Positions 11,111 through 18,867 of a stretch of DNA of 64,000 nucleotides are shown here, piece by piece. Origin of the DNA: UBA6054 sp963975575 (GTDB lineage Bacteria > Planctomycetota > Phycisphaerae > Phycisphaerales > UBA1924); assembly GCA_963975575.1 (NCBI GenBank), contig CAXBHL010000003.1:62001-126000 (forward strand), given 5' to 3'. Position 1 is the stretch's first letter. Each line of letters starts with the position of its first letter. Made by a program: the position numbers and the translations under genes. The notes under the pieces are model-generated. The model was given only the letters and a program-made list of their open reading frames with translations, ran no database searches and was not told the DNA's origin.

Positions 11111-11881
11111 TCACATCATCAGCAATAGCATCCCCGCGGCCATGGCGGCCATGGTCAGATCCTCGACGAGCGTGACCTTGGTCATCGGTAGGTTGAGGGC
11201 TGTGCCGAGGCATGCGCAGCGGATGGCGCGCTTGTTGAGCAGCGCCTTGAGCACACCACCTGCGCCGACGAGCATAAGCACGAGCGTGATGATGTTGGTC
11301 ACGACTGGGGCCCAGGCGAGCAAGTACGCGACACCGAGTGCGAGCTCGACGAAGGGGTATGCCCAGCCCCACGCTGGGACCCTGCGTGCGACCAAGTCGT
11401 AGCCTCGGTACGCGGAGACGAAGCCTGGTGGATCGAGAAGCTTGAAGAAGGAGAAGACGATGAAGAAGCCGGCCATGAAGTGCCGCATGAGAGGCTCAGC
11501 CGCCCAGCTGCCGGTGGACGCGGCGACCAGAAGCGTGACACCTGCGATAAACCCGACGATCAGGAAGAGCGGGTAGAGACTCTCCTTTGCGGGCTCTTCG
11601 ACCATCACGGCCGAGTGATGGTTCGGCGTACCGTTCCGCGTCGCTTGGGCGGCCTCAGCGGGCCGGACGAACGAAACCGCGTAGTCACCTACGGAAGCGA
11701 CGGCAAGCCGGATGCGCTCGTCGGAAACATCCGAGGAGTGCTTGATGACCGCTGTTCCCGCCTGGGGATTGACTTCAGCACCGTCGATGCCCGCGACATC
11801 AAGGAGTGCGGCCTTGATCTTGGCCGCGCATCCTCCGCAGTGCATTCCAGCAATCTGGGCGGGTGTAGTCTGCGTCGCCAT
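11111..11881 (-). CDS. HMA domain fused to MauE/DoxX-like membrane protein
   Basis: Residues 1-70 are a heavy-metal-associated domain with GMHCGGCAAK (Cys15, Cys18), the copper-binding CxxC of CopZ and ATPase N-termini. After a linker come about four hydrophobic helices (residues 100-250) resembling the MauE/DoxX redox-associated membrane family, with an RCACLG Cys pair near residue 228. The fusion suggests a membrane redox or relay step for Cu(I). The gene lies 5 bases after csoR and so is probably in the CsoR-controlled unit. MauE similarity is judged from the helix layout and the CxC motif. Confidence 0.7.
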   Translation of the reverse strand: MATQTTPAQIAGMHCGGCAAKIKAALLDVAGIDGAEVNPQAGTAVIKHSSDVSDERIRLAVASVGDYAVSFVRPAEAAQATRNGTPNHHSAVMVEEPAKESLYPLFLIVGFIAGVTLLVAASTGSWAAEPLMRHFMAGFFIVFSFFKLLDPPGFVSAYRGYDLVARRVPAWGWAYPFVELALGVAYLLAWAPVVTNIITLVLMLVGAGGVLKALLNKRAIRCACLGTALNLPMTKVTLVEDLTMAAMAAGMLLLMM

Positions 11882-11886
11882 CTCAT

Positions 11887-12195
11887 TTACCTCGCGTTCT
11901 TGTACAACAGTTCGATCAGCTCATCGCTCGCCTCCTCGAACTCGGCTTTCCCGAGTGCGGCTGCGTCCGCGACGCAGTGCTTGAGGTGGTGCCGCAGCAA
12001 CTCCTTGCCCACTGATCGCATGGCGGACTGCACCGCAGCGATCTGGGTCAGGATGTCTGCGCAATAGCGATCCTGCTCAACCATCTGGGCGATGCCACGC
12101 ACTTGCCCCTCGATGCGCTTGAGCCGGGCGAGGTTGCGGTTGCGGTCTTGATCGCAGACGTTCTTTGCCGATCGGGCTGGGGGTGTGGTACCCAT
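11887..12195 (-). CDS. csoR: CsoR-family metal-sensing repressor
   Basis: A 102-residue all-helical repressor with the family signature NLARLKRIEGQVRGIAQMVE and Cu(I) ligands at Cys45, His70 and Cys74. The Cys-25-His-4-Cys spacing is exactly that of CsoR (Cys36, His61, Cys65), so Cu(I) is the likely ligand rather than formaldehyde or nickel. In the family the apo-protein represses and copper releases it. The gene has its own promoter with an ATACC-N7-GGTAT operator overlapping the start codon and the -10 element. It probably controls itself, the HMA-MauE gene and the PepSY gene. Confidence 0.9.
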   Translation of the reverse strand: MGTTPPARSAKNVCDQDRNRNLARLKRIEGQVRGIAQMVEQDRYCADILTQIAAVQSAMRSVGKELLRHHLKHCVADAAALGKAEFEEASDELIELLYKNAR

Positions 12196-12232
12196 ACCCC
12201 CTTATGGTATATACAGCTCTCCCGAGAGTCAA
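12194..12232 (-). promoter_or_regulatory. csoR promoter with CsoR-type operator
   Basis: On the minus strand TTGACT (12232-12227), a 17-base spacer and TACCAT (12209-12204) form the promoter. The inverted repeat ATACC-CCCTTAT-GGTAT (12194-12210) covers the -10 box and the csoR ATG, in the GC-centred style of known CsoR sites. The -35 box overlaps the stop codon of the permease gene. Confidence 0.65.
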
Positions 12233-13575
12233 GCGGTCTCGTCATCCGGTTGGCCTGACATTGCCCTAAGGAACCATCCCTCCAGTCCGAAGACCACGGC
12301 AATCGAGCCGAGCGCGACGACGACGACGAGCGGATCGGTCGTGAGCTTGAGATAGAGGAACGCCCCGAGCACGACCGCGTCGAGCACCAACGCCGTCAGG
12401 AGCACCCAGCCCCGCGCGTTGAGCTCCGATCGGAGGTGCTTGAAGACGCCCCAGTGGATCGCCATGTCCATCACGATGTAGAAGATCGCGCCGAGCGAGG
12501 CGATGCGGCTGAGGTCGAAGAAGATCGTGAGCGCGACGGCGCTGACGGCCGTGTAGACGAGCGTGTGCTTCTGGATTCTGCCAGGCATGCCGAAGTGGCG
12601 GTGCGGGACGAGGTCCATGTCCGTGAGCATCGCGAGCATGCGCGAGACCGCGAACATGCTGGCGATGATGCCCGAGATCGTGGCGATGATGGCAAGGCCG
12701 ATGGTCAGCCATTCACCCCACTGGCCGACGGCGGGGCGGGCCGCTTCGGCGAGCGAGGAGTCTCGTGCCGCGATGATCTCGTTGACGCTCAGATTGCCGG
12801 CGACGGCCAGTGTGACGAGCACATAGAGCCCGGTGCAGATGAGCAGGCTGAAGATGATTGAGCGGCCGACGTTCTTCTTGGGTACTTTGATCTCGTCCCC
12901 GCTGTTGGTGATCGTGGTAAAGCCCTTGTAGGCCAGGATTGACAGGGCCACGGCGGCGAGGAAACCGCCGACGCCGCCATGTGCATCGGAGGCGGCGCTC
13001 TCCCCGGTCAGGGTGTCGAACGAGAGACCCGAGACCCAGAGCCCGATGCCAGCGAAGACCGCGATGCCGACGATCTTGATGATCGCGGTGATCTTGCTGA
13101 GCCCGCCGATGACCTCGTTGCCGAGCAGATTGACGATGAACGCGACCACGATGAGTCCGACACCGAGCGTGGGCACGAGCCATGAGTCAGAGCCCTCGCC
13201 GAAGATCCGCATCGTGTAGGTGCCGAAGGTGCGGGCAACGAGACTCTCGTTGATGACCATAGAGAAGTACATCAGCAGCGAGCAGCCCGCGGTGACCACG
13301 CCCGGCCCGTAAGCCTTCTTGAGGATCATCGCGATCCCGCCGGCCGACGGGTACTCGTTGCACACCTTGATGTACGAGTAGGCGCTGAAGGCGACGACAA
13401 CAGCGGCGGCGATGAACGCGAGCGGGAACAGCCCGCCGGCCAACTCGGCGACTTGTCCCGTGAGCGCAAAGATCCCTGCGCCGATCATGACGCCGGTTCC
13501 CATGGCGACCGAGCCGGCGAGCGTTAGGCTTTCCTCTCGATATTGGTCTCCGTGTTGTGAGTCACTCGGCGTCAT
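12229..13575 (-). CDS. APC-family amino acid permease
   Basis: A 448-residue transporter with about 12 hydrophobic helices. The first helix carries the GTGVMIGAGIFALTG signature of the amino acid-polyamine-organocation superfamily, and residues near 245 carry a GDEIKVPKKNVGRS loop typical of the eukaryotic-CAT-like branch. The substrate cannot be read from sequence. Its start overlaps the stop of the K+ channel gene (ATGA), so the two are coupled. A permease and a potassium channel within a copper cluster are unusual and may serve ion or amino-acid balance under metal stress; that is inference. Confidence 0.85.
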   Translation of the reverse strand: MTPSDSQHGDQYREESLTLAGSVAMGTGVMIGAGIFALTGQVAELAGGLFPLAFIAAAVVVAFSAYSYIKVCNEYPSAGGIAMILKKAYGPGVVTAGCSLLMYFSMVINESLVARTFGTYTMRIFGEGSDSWLVPTLGVGLIVVAFIVNLLGNEVIGGLSKITAIIKIVGIAVFAGIGLWVSGLSFDTLTGESAASDAHGGVGGFLAAVALSILAYKGFTTITNSGDEIKVPKKNVGRSIIFSLLICTGLYVLVTLAVAGNLSVNEIIAARDSSLAEAARPAVGQWGEWLTIGLAIIATISGIIASMFAVSRMLAMLTDMDLVPHRHFGMPGRIQKHTLVYTAVSAVALTIFFDLSRIASLGAIFYIVMDMAIHWGVFKHLRSELNARGWVLLTALVLDAVVLGAFLYLKLTTDPLVVVVALGSIAVVFGLEGWFLRAMSGQPDDETA

Positions 13576-14045
13576 TCGTGGTGCTCCCCGGATATTGCGT
13601 TTCTATCTTTGAACATGCGATGCATCGCGGCGAAGATGAATGACGCGGACCAGGCGATGTACAGCAGCCCACTCAGTCCTTCCGTAGCGGCTATGAACCG
13701 CAGATGCCCAGTGGGCAGAATGTCACCGAAGCCGATGGTCGTGTACATGACAGCAGAGGCGTAGAAATGGCCGAGCGGACCATCAGCCCGGTCGCCGGAG
13801 AGTGTGCCGATGCCGAAAACATGCCACGCAACATAGTACGCTGCCGCATAAGCAACTATGTCGAAGAGGTGGCTGGCGTAGATACCGAGCATGAGACAGA
13901 AGAAGCGGTGCCACGTGAAGCGGTCTGCATCGAGGGTGAAGCGAGCCACGATCACGAAAAAAGCAAGGCGCACGCCAGTCGTTAGTAGCACAAGAAGCAC
14001 ACTGAGTCCTATCGCGAGTATCACAGGCACTGTTCTCCGAAACAA
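13572..14045 (-). CDS. Two-pore-helix potassium channel (Ion_trans_2 type)
   Basis: A 157-residue membrane protein with hydrophobic helices near residues 7-35, 48-78 and 118-142. The selectivity filter TTIGFGD lies at residues 102-108, just before the last helix. This is the K+ channel filter with Phe in place of Tyr, common in bacterial channels. No RCK/TrkA-N regulatory domain is attached, so gating is unknown. Coupled by overlap to the APC permease. The 115 bases upstream, to the GAPDH gene, hold nothing recognisable. Confidence 0.8.
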   Translation of the reverse strand: MFRRTVPVILAIGLSVLLVLLTTGVRLAFFVIVARFTLDADRFTWHRFFCLMLGIYASHLFDIVAYAAAYYVAWHVFGIGTLSGDRADGPLGHFYASAVMYTTIGFGDILPTGHLRFIAATEGLSGLLYIAWSASFIFAAMHRMFKDRNAISGEHHE

Positions 14046-14160
14046 ACCGCCATCAGCTCAATCATCGTTTGCACCTCGCGCTCTTCTGGCGACCCTAGAC
14101 ACTGGACAGGTAGAAAAGACAAAGAAACTAATGGAGTCCCCACCTGCGATAGGCTTAGCC

Positions 14161-15213
14161 TTATCTTTGGTCGAGTGGTAAAAACTCGTGCACGATGCCG
14201 AGGGACTGATCTGTTGCTGCAATGGACTGATGCGCATCTCGAACAGTGGCGGTCAATGCACGAATGGCGTCGATTGTCTCCGGAACCACGATCGCCTGAT
14301 TATCCACCTGATATGTCAGGTACGCTTCGTCGCCCTGCACGCTGAGCACATCCTCCCAGACTGCCACCTCCCACATATCGCCGCGCGACCGCCCGAGGTC
14401 GTGCATGAGTTCCACCGTGCTGTTGAGTGCCACGATGCCGTCGTGCATTCGAATGAAGGCGATGCGCGGCGCAGCGCGCAACGCCGCGAGCAGATCATCG
14501 CGCGATGTGCCCGGAGTGAGCCTGAGTGTCCAGTAGTGGTTGTGGGTCTGGGTGTGAGAGGCCTTCGCGGCCATGGTGACCAAATCCAGTTCGGGTCTGA
14601 CGCTCTGGGCATCCGGCCCCTGGTGGCTCGGTATGTGAGCTTCAGGAACGATCGTGTTCATGATGCCGGAGTGATCGGCTTCCCATGGATCGGTGGCACG
14701 ACGAATTAGGACGCCGCGGGCGCTGACGAGCAGGCCCGCGTCCTGGATCGCTCCAAGCACCCGCACGATGCTCGTCGTGTTGCACGAGACCACGCGGGTA
14801 GCGTCGCGGCCGATTGCGGATTCGTAGTTCGCCTGGGCCACGAACGAGTGGCCAGTGAGGGAGTGCTTCTCGCCGCCCTGGAACACAGCCTTCACGCCGG
14901 ACGATCGGTATCGTTCGAGGTTTCCAGAGGCAACGCTTTTCGGCGTGCAATCGACCACGACGTCAGCCTTGCCCAGCAGATCCTCGATTGTCCCTTCTGG
15001 CCGGATCCCGGCGTCGCGCATGGCATGGAGACTTTCTTCCGTGCCGGCGAACACACTGGTAGCCCCGGCAACCGCGGCTTTGACGCGGTAGTCCGTCGCC
15101 ACATCCGCAACACCCGCAAGCTCCATGTCCGACTGGAGCTGTACGGCGGCAGCGACTCGCTTTCCAATGACGCCGTACCCGTTGACGGCGACCCTAATGC
15201 TCCCCTGAATCAT
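14161..15213 (-). CDS. Class II (archaeal-type) glyceraldehyde-3-phosphate dehydrogenase
   Basis: A 350-residue enzyme. The ATG at 15213 is preceded by GGAGG at ideal spacing and overlaps the MFS stop. An N-terminal Rossmann motif, VAVNGYGVIGKRV, is followed by the class II active site SCNTTSIVR with Cys144. Sequence and length match archaeal GAPDH rather than the bacterial GapA family, which has the SCTTNCL site. It would oxidise glyceraldehyde-3-phosphate with NAD(P)+. Inside a copper cluster it may replace a metal-poisoned housekeeping GAPDH or work with the adjacent MFS exporter, as gapdh and arsJ do in arsenate resistance. Both roles are inferred. Confidence 0.85.
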   Translation of the reverse strand: MIQGSIRVAVNGYGVIGKRVAAAVQLQSDMELAGVADVATDYRVKAAVAGATSVFAGTEESLHAMRDAGIRPEGTIEDLLGKADVVVDCTPKSVASGNLERYRSSGVKAVFQGGEKHSLTGHSFVAQANYESAIGRDATRVVSCNTTSIVRVLGAIQDAGLLVSARGVLIRRATDPWEADHSGIMNTIVPEAHIPSHQGPDAQSVRPELDLVTMAAKASHTQTHNHYWTLRLTPGTSRDDLLAALRAAPRIAFIRMHDGIVALNSTVELMHDLGRSRGDMWEVAVWEDVLSVQGDEAYLTYQVDNQAIVVPETIDAIRALTATVRDAHQSIAATDQSLGIVHEFLPLDQR

Positions 15214-16439
15214 TCTTTTTCCTCCTTCAATCGGTTTTGGCTTGATCGACGATGCCACAGCATCCAGGCCGCGGTAGGCAATATCATGACGCTGGCCGCA
15301 TAGAACGGCGCCGCGTCATCCCATATGAACAGGGCGCTTGCGGCCAACGGTCCGGCCACCTGGCCGAGATACGTCGCGGACCCAACGAGACCGGCGGCCG
15401 TTCCCGCTGCGCCCGGGGTGTCCCTTGCTGACAGCGAGAGAAGGCTCGGCGCGACGATCGCGGAGCCCATGACGAAGATGCCGACGGCAACGGCCGCGAG
15501 CCCGAGTGCAGGCACCAACGGGAACGCCGCAAGGCCAACACCCATGGCGCCGAATCCCATTCCGACCTGCATCCATTCGCCCCATCGGCGCGCCAGAAAC
15601 CAGATAGCTCCCAACTGAACGGACGCGGTGATCAGCCCGCATAGCGCGAAGGCGACACCGATTCCGCCAGGCCCAAGGCGAAACCGTGCATCGGCGTAAA
15701 GCGCGAAGGCGGTCATGAATAGTGCCATCGCGACCTGACTCACGAAGACGAGGGCCAAGATCCCGCGGATACGGAGGCCCACGACCGTCCAGCCTGTACC
15801 CTCGTCGCGTTCGTCCCTCTGACTCGCCGTGCAACGATCGGTGCGCCATCGCAGCACGATGGCAACCATCAGTGCCGACATGACTGCCAGTGCGAGGAAC
15901 GGTGCCGCGAAGCTCTCAAGGGCAATGCTCCCGAACGGTGTATCCCACATCCACGACTGACGCGTCGAGAGCCCCCCAAGGATAGGGCCGGCGACGACGC
16001 CGAGCGCCGCGGCGGCGCTGAGCCAGGCCATCCCTTGAGCGTGGAGACGTTCCGGCAACGAGTCGGCGACGGCACCTGCCGCGATCGGAAACATGGCCCC
16101 CGAGAAGGCGCCTCCGAGAATCCGCCCTGCATAGAGGAGGGGCAGACTTGTCGCCAAGCCGCAAAGAACCTGCGATGCGCCGAAGCCGGTAAGACTCCAG
16201 AGCAGGGCGATCCGCCTCCCGTGCCGATCGGACCATCGCCCCCACACCGGCGCCGCCATGAACTGCGCGAGCGCATATAGGCCTGTAAGCGCGCCGACAT
16301 GAAATGCGGTGGAGTCCGGCGACAGTGTCTCACCGGGGACATCACGCCCGAGACGCGATGGCAGCACAGCCAGAGTGACACTGAACCCAAGCATCACGAG
16401 AAACAGAGAGCCGAATGTGATGGCCAGTGTACGGTTCAC
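15210..16439 (-). CDS. MFS transporter (12-helix, TetA/drug-proton antiporter style)
   Basis: A 409-residue major facilitator with about 12 helices, the loop 2-3 motif GRWSDRHGRR near residue 70, and a motif C-like GVVAGPILGG in helix 5. It resembles drug:H+ antiporter-1 members. It does not look like ArsJ: it lacks the ArsJ N-terminal pattern. Overlapping ATGA junctions link it to the gene upstream (16436) and to GAPDH downstream, so all three are probably co-translated. The substrate is unknown; a GAPDH-derived or metal-conjugated metabolite is a possibility raised by gene order only. Confidence 0.85.
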   Translation of the reverse strand: MNRTLAITFGSLFLVMLGFSVTLAVLPSRLGRDVPGETLSPDSTAFHVGALTGLYALAQFMAAPVWGRWSDRHGRRIALLWSLTGFGASQVLCGLATSLPLLYAGRILGGAFSGAMFPIAAGAVADSLPERLHAQGMAWLSAAAALGVVAGPILGGLSTRQSWMWDTPFGSIALESFAAPFLALAVMSALMVAIVLRWRTDRCTASQRDERDEGTGWTVVGLRIRGILALVFVSQVAMALFMTAFALYADARFRLGPGGIGVAFALCGLITASVQLGAIWFLARRWGEWMQVGMGFGAMGVGLAAFPLVPALGLAAVAVGIFVMGSAIVAPSLLSLSARDTPGAAGTAAGLVGSATYLGQVAGPLAASALFIWDDAAPFYAASVMILPTAAWMLWHRRSSQNRLKEEKE

Positions 16440-17257
16440 TCTTGCTCCGACTCAGCTGATGACTGCTCATTCTTGCGTTCCGCGCTGATGGTCAGGCGAG
16501 CGGGATGCCCGTACCACTCTCTGCGGCCGCCGCCATACTTCGCTTCGAGAGTGGCGACCACATCCGACATGGCCCCATCCGCGGGCACCCAACCACCATC
16601 AATATCGGGGAAGTCGATGCGGCAGTTGTCACACTTCTTGCCGTCGTAGAATCGAATCGGGCACCAGAATGACTCGACATTGCGCAGCATCTCCCCGCCC
16701 AGGGCGTAGATACCTGTCATCCAATCACAGTAGAGGCACCAGATGAGGTCATGCCCGACGAGCCCCTCGAACTTGTGACGTGACACGCTGATCCACTGGC
16801 CATGCCGATACCGCGGGAACCCCAACAGCAAGCGGAGAAGTGGGTAGATCAATATCTCCCCAAAACGGATAATCCAGAATACTGGCAGGGCGAGCAAGCT
16901 CACCCAGAGTGCGAGGTGATTCGGCGCTCGACCCACAGTACGGTTGAGAACCTTGACTATTCGAGGCCCGCGGGAGGCACGACGGTGAGTCGCTTCGTGC
17001 AAGATCACCCAGGATGTGAGCACGATTGTTTGGCCTGTCATCGCGCCTGCGAGCCCGAACCAGCCGCCTACTGCGATGCCTACTGCCCACGGGATCCAAG
17101 TCAAGAGCGACACGACGATGTCGAGCAACGGTGCCTGTGATAGAGCATTCGCGATATGACGTCCCGCAGGTGGTACGCGAGGGGCTATCGTCAGGCCAAG
17201 AACGAACAGGCCCTCAATAGCCAAAGTCCAGATAAGTACTTGCAAACCAACATGCAT
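16436..17257 (-). CDS. Membrane protein with Cys-rich C-terminal domain, function unknown
   Basis: About 273 residues from the ATG at 17257, chosen for the GGAGA 8 bases upstream; longer in-frame starts exist up to 17407. It has about four hydrophobic helices (residues 3-27, 40-75, 78-95, 120-150), including an SWVILHEATHRRAS segment that resembles a metal-binding HExxH (HEATH). The C-terminal 110 residues hold clustered cysteines (IWCLYCDW, FWCPIRFYDGKKCDNCRIDF), suggesting a zinc ribbon or metal site. Not recognised as a named family. The HEATH motif next to a helix leaves a membrane metalloprotease or metal carrier possible. Confidence 0.55.
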   Translation of the reverse strand: MHVGLQVLIWTLAIEGLFVLGLTIAPRVPPAGRHIANALSQAPLLDIVVSLLTWIPWAVGIAVGGWFGLAGAMTGQTIVLTSWVILHEATHRRASRGPRIVKVLNRTVGRAPNHLALWVSLLALPVFWIIRFGEILIYPLLRLLLGFPRYRHGQWISVSRHKFEGLVGHDLIWCLYCDWMTGIYALGGEMLRNVESFWCPIRFYDGKKCDNCRIDFPDIDGGWVPADGAMSDVVATLEAKYGGGRREWYGHPARLTISAERKNEQSSAESEQE

Positions 17258-17282
17258 CGAAGCTGTCTCCATCGAACCGAGA

Positions 17283-17915
17283 TCAGCCACGGTGTGCTTT
17301 CCATCGACCATGGCCCGACTTGAAGAGAGTGACGAGGAATCCGAACGCGGGATCCTTGAATTCGGCGTGACGCAGGACATCCCAATTGGACGAGATGTAC
17401 GACTCAAGATAGGCCGTGACAGTTTCCAGCAACACTATCGAGTAACGCGGGGAGCGCCCTTCGGGTGCGTGCGCTCCGAACGCGACGAGACGCGTGGTGT
17501 GCCCTGGTGAAGTCTCAGCCCGACCGTGCCGCACCAAGTCCTGGACCGTCGCGTCGACATCGGGTTGACGACAGCATCCGAACCGAACGAGTACTGCGCG
17601 TAAGACGGCCGGATCGGTCGCCGCAGAGTTCAGCTCAGCGCGGCCCTCCTTTACCTCACCGATCAGCATGTCGGGCGCGTCTGGTGGAACACCGAGCGCG
17701 GGGTCGGGCGCGTCGATGACTGTGTCGCGTGTGCCGGATCGGCCTTCTCTAGGAACGAGGCGTCCGGCATGCGGAAACCGAAACGCCAACACGTCGATAT
17801 CCGTTGCTGTGCGGTGCCCGCCACGACGCATGGCCTCGATGACCGGGAACTCTGTGACCGTGAAATAGCCGTTGAGCCGAAGATATGTCTGAACGAGAGC
17901 AACTGCATTATCCAT
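17283..17915 (-). CDS. PD-(D/E)XK nuclease-like protein
   Basis: A 210-residue protein. The ATG at 17915 has GGGAG 8 bases upstream and overlaps the end of the prs-like gene by 8 bases. The N-terminal part has the layout of the PD-(D/E)XK fold: a helix, TATDIDVLAFRFP (catalytic-type Asp), then LIGEVKEGRAELN (the E-x-K strand). Such folds cut nucleic acids or serve as scaffolds. Its place between a membrane protein and PRPP synthetase is unexplained. I know of no defined function for this protein; the fold assignment rests on the motif pair. Confidence 0.55.
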   Translation of the reverse strand: MDNAVALVQTYLRLNGYFTVTEFPVIEAMRRGGHRTATDIDVLAFRFPHAGRLVPREGRSGTRDTVIDAPDPALGVPPDAPDMLIGEVKEGRAELNSAATDPAVLRAVLVRFGCCRQPDVDATVQDLVRHGRAETSPGHTTRLVAFGAHAPEGRSPRYSIVLLETVTAYLESYISSNWDVLRHAEFKDPAFGFLVTLFKSGHGRWKAHRG

Positions 17916-18867
17916 TCTCGTTGCTCCCTTCGTGAGTGCCCCGCCCACTTCGCGTTGATGGGGGACAGCAGGAGGCGGTAGACCAGTTCAGCGTCTGCAA
18001 CTGGCTCGCGATGATGCGCGTGAGGTCGAGCGCGTTCGATGGGTGAGGGATTGTGTTGCAGGATACGATCCGGCTCACCCCCGCGGCTTCGAGCTGTTGA
18101 TAGGCATCGCCGGCAAAGATCGCGTGTACTGCGACACAGACCGGGGGCGACATGCCGGCACGTCGGAGGTGGCCCACGGTCTCGATCATCGTGTGCGCGG
18201 TCGAGGCGATGTCGTCCACCAGCACGGGCGTGTGCCCGGACCACCGCTCCACATCAGGAACGGACACCTCAACATCGCGATCCCCTCGCCGGTTCTTCCG
18301 AAGGACGATGTGCGGAGCGTCGGCGAGCTTGGCCACTTCCGCAACCCACTGTTCGCTCTCAGCGTCGGGACCGACCAGCAGCGGCTTCGCGATCTCGCGA
18401 CGGATCCAGTCCGCGACGATAGGTGCAGCGTGCACAATGGCCGTGGGAATGCGGTAGATCTCATTCAGCGAGCTGCGCCGGTGCAGATGAGGATCCACCG
18501 TCACCATCGCGTCGACGATGCACGAGAGCACGCTCGCAAAGTAGGCGCTGCTGACGGCCTCGCCCGGGCGGAACCGCGTGTCCTGGCGCATGTACGCCAG
18601 GTAGGGCGCGATGAGGCCCACGCGCGAAGCGCCGAGGTCCTTCGCCGTCTCCGCCGTGATCATCAGCGGTACGAACTTCGGGTCGGGGCGATCCAGTGTG
18701 CAGACGAGCCAGACCGTCTTGCCGGTGACATCTGTATCAAAGCGTACGTATGTCTCGCCATCCGGGAAGTGGTGGAACTTGACCGGCCCGACATCTGCTC
18801 GCAACATGCCCGCCAGCGACGCAGCGATGAGCTCATTACCTGGGAGAGGGACAAGAAGAGTGCTCAT
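17908..18867 (-). CDS. prs: Ribose-phosphate pyrophosphokinase (PRPP synthetase family)
   Basis: A 319-residue enzyme that in the family makes PRPP from ribose-5-phosphate and ATP. Conserved parts are the N-terminal HHFPDGETYVRF segment, DLGASRVGLIAPYLAYMRQD, the cation-binding VTVDPHLHR and the PRPP loop VLVDDIASTAHTM. The last is a variant of the usual DDxxxTGGT, so activity or specificity may differ from the housekeeping enzyme. It overlaps the phosphorylase gene upstream by 4 bases. The pair suggests a ribose-phosphate salvage route, from phosphorolysis of nucleotides towards PRPP. Confidence 0.85.
   Translation of the reverse strand: MSTLLVPLPGNELIAASLAGMLRADVGPVKFHHFPDGETYVRFDTDVTGKTVWLVCTLDRPDPKFVPLMITAETAKDLGASRVGLIAPYLAYMRQDTRFRPGEAVSSAYFASVLSCIVDAMVTVDPHLHRRSSLNEIYRIPTAIVHAAPIVADWIRREIAKPLLVGPDAESEQWVAEVAKLADAPHIVLRKNRRGDRDVEVSVPDVERWSGHTPVLVDDIASTAHTMIETVGHLRRAGMSPPVCVAVHAIFAGDAYQQLEAAGVSRIVSCNTIPHPSNALDLTRIIASQLQTLNWSTASCCPPSTRSGRGTHEGSNENG

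Noticed and set aside
15210..16439. ArsJ identity for the MFS protein next to GAPDH
   Set aside because: The sequence follows the TetA/drug-antiporter pattern, and the GAPDH is of the archaeal class, unlike known arsJ partners. Only the gene order is similar.
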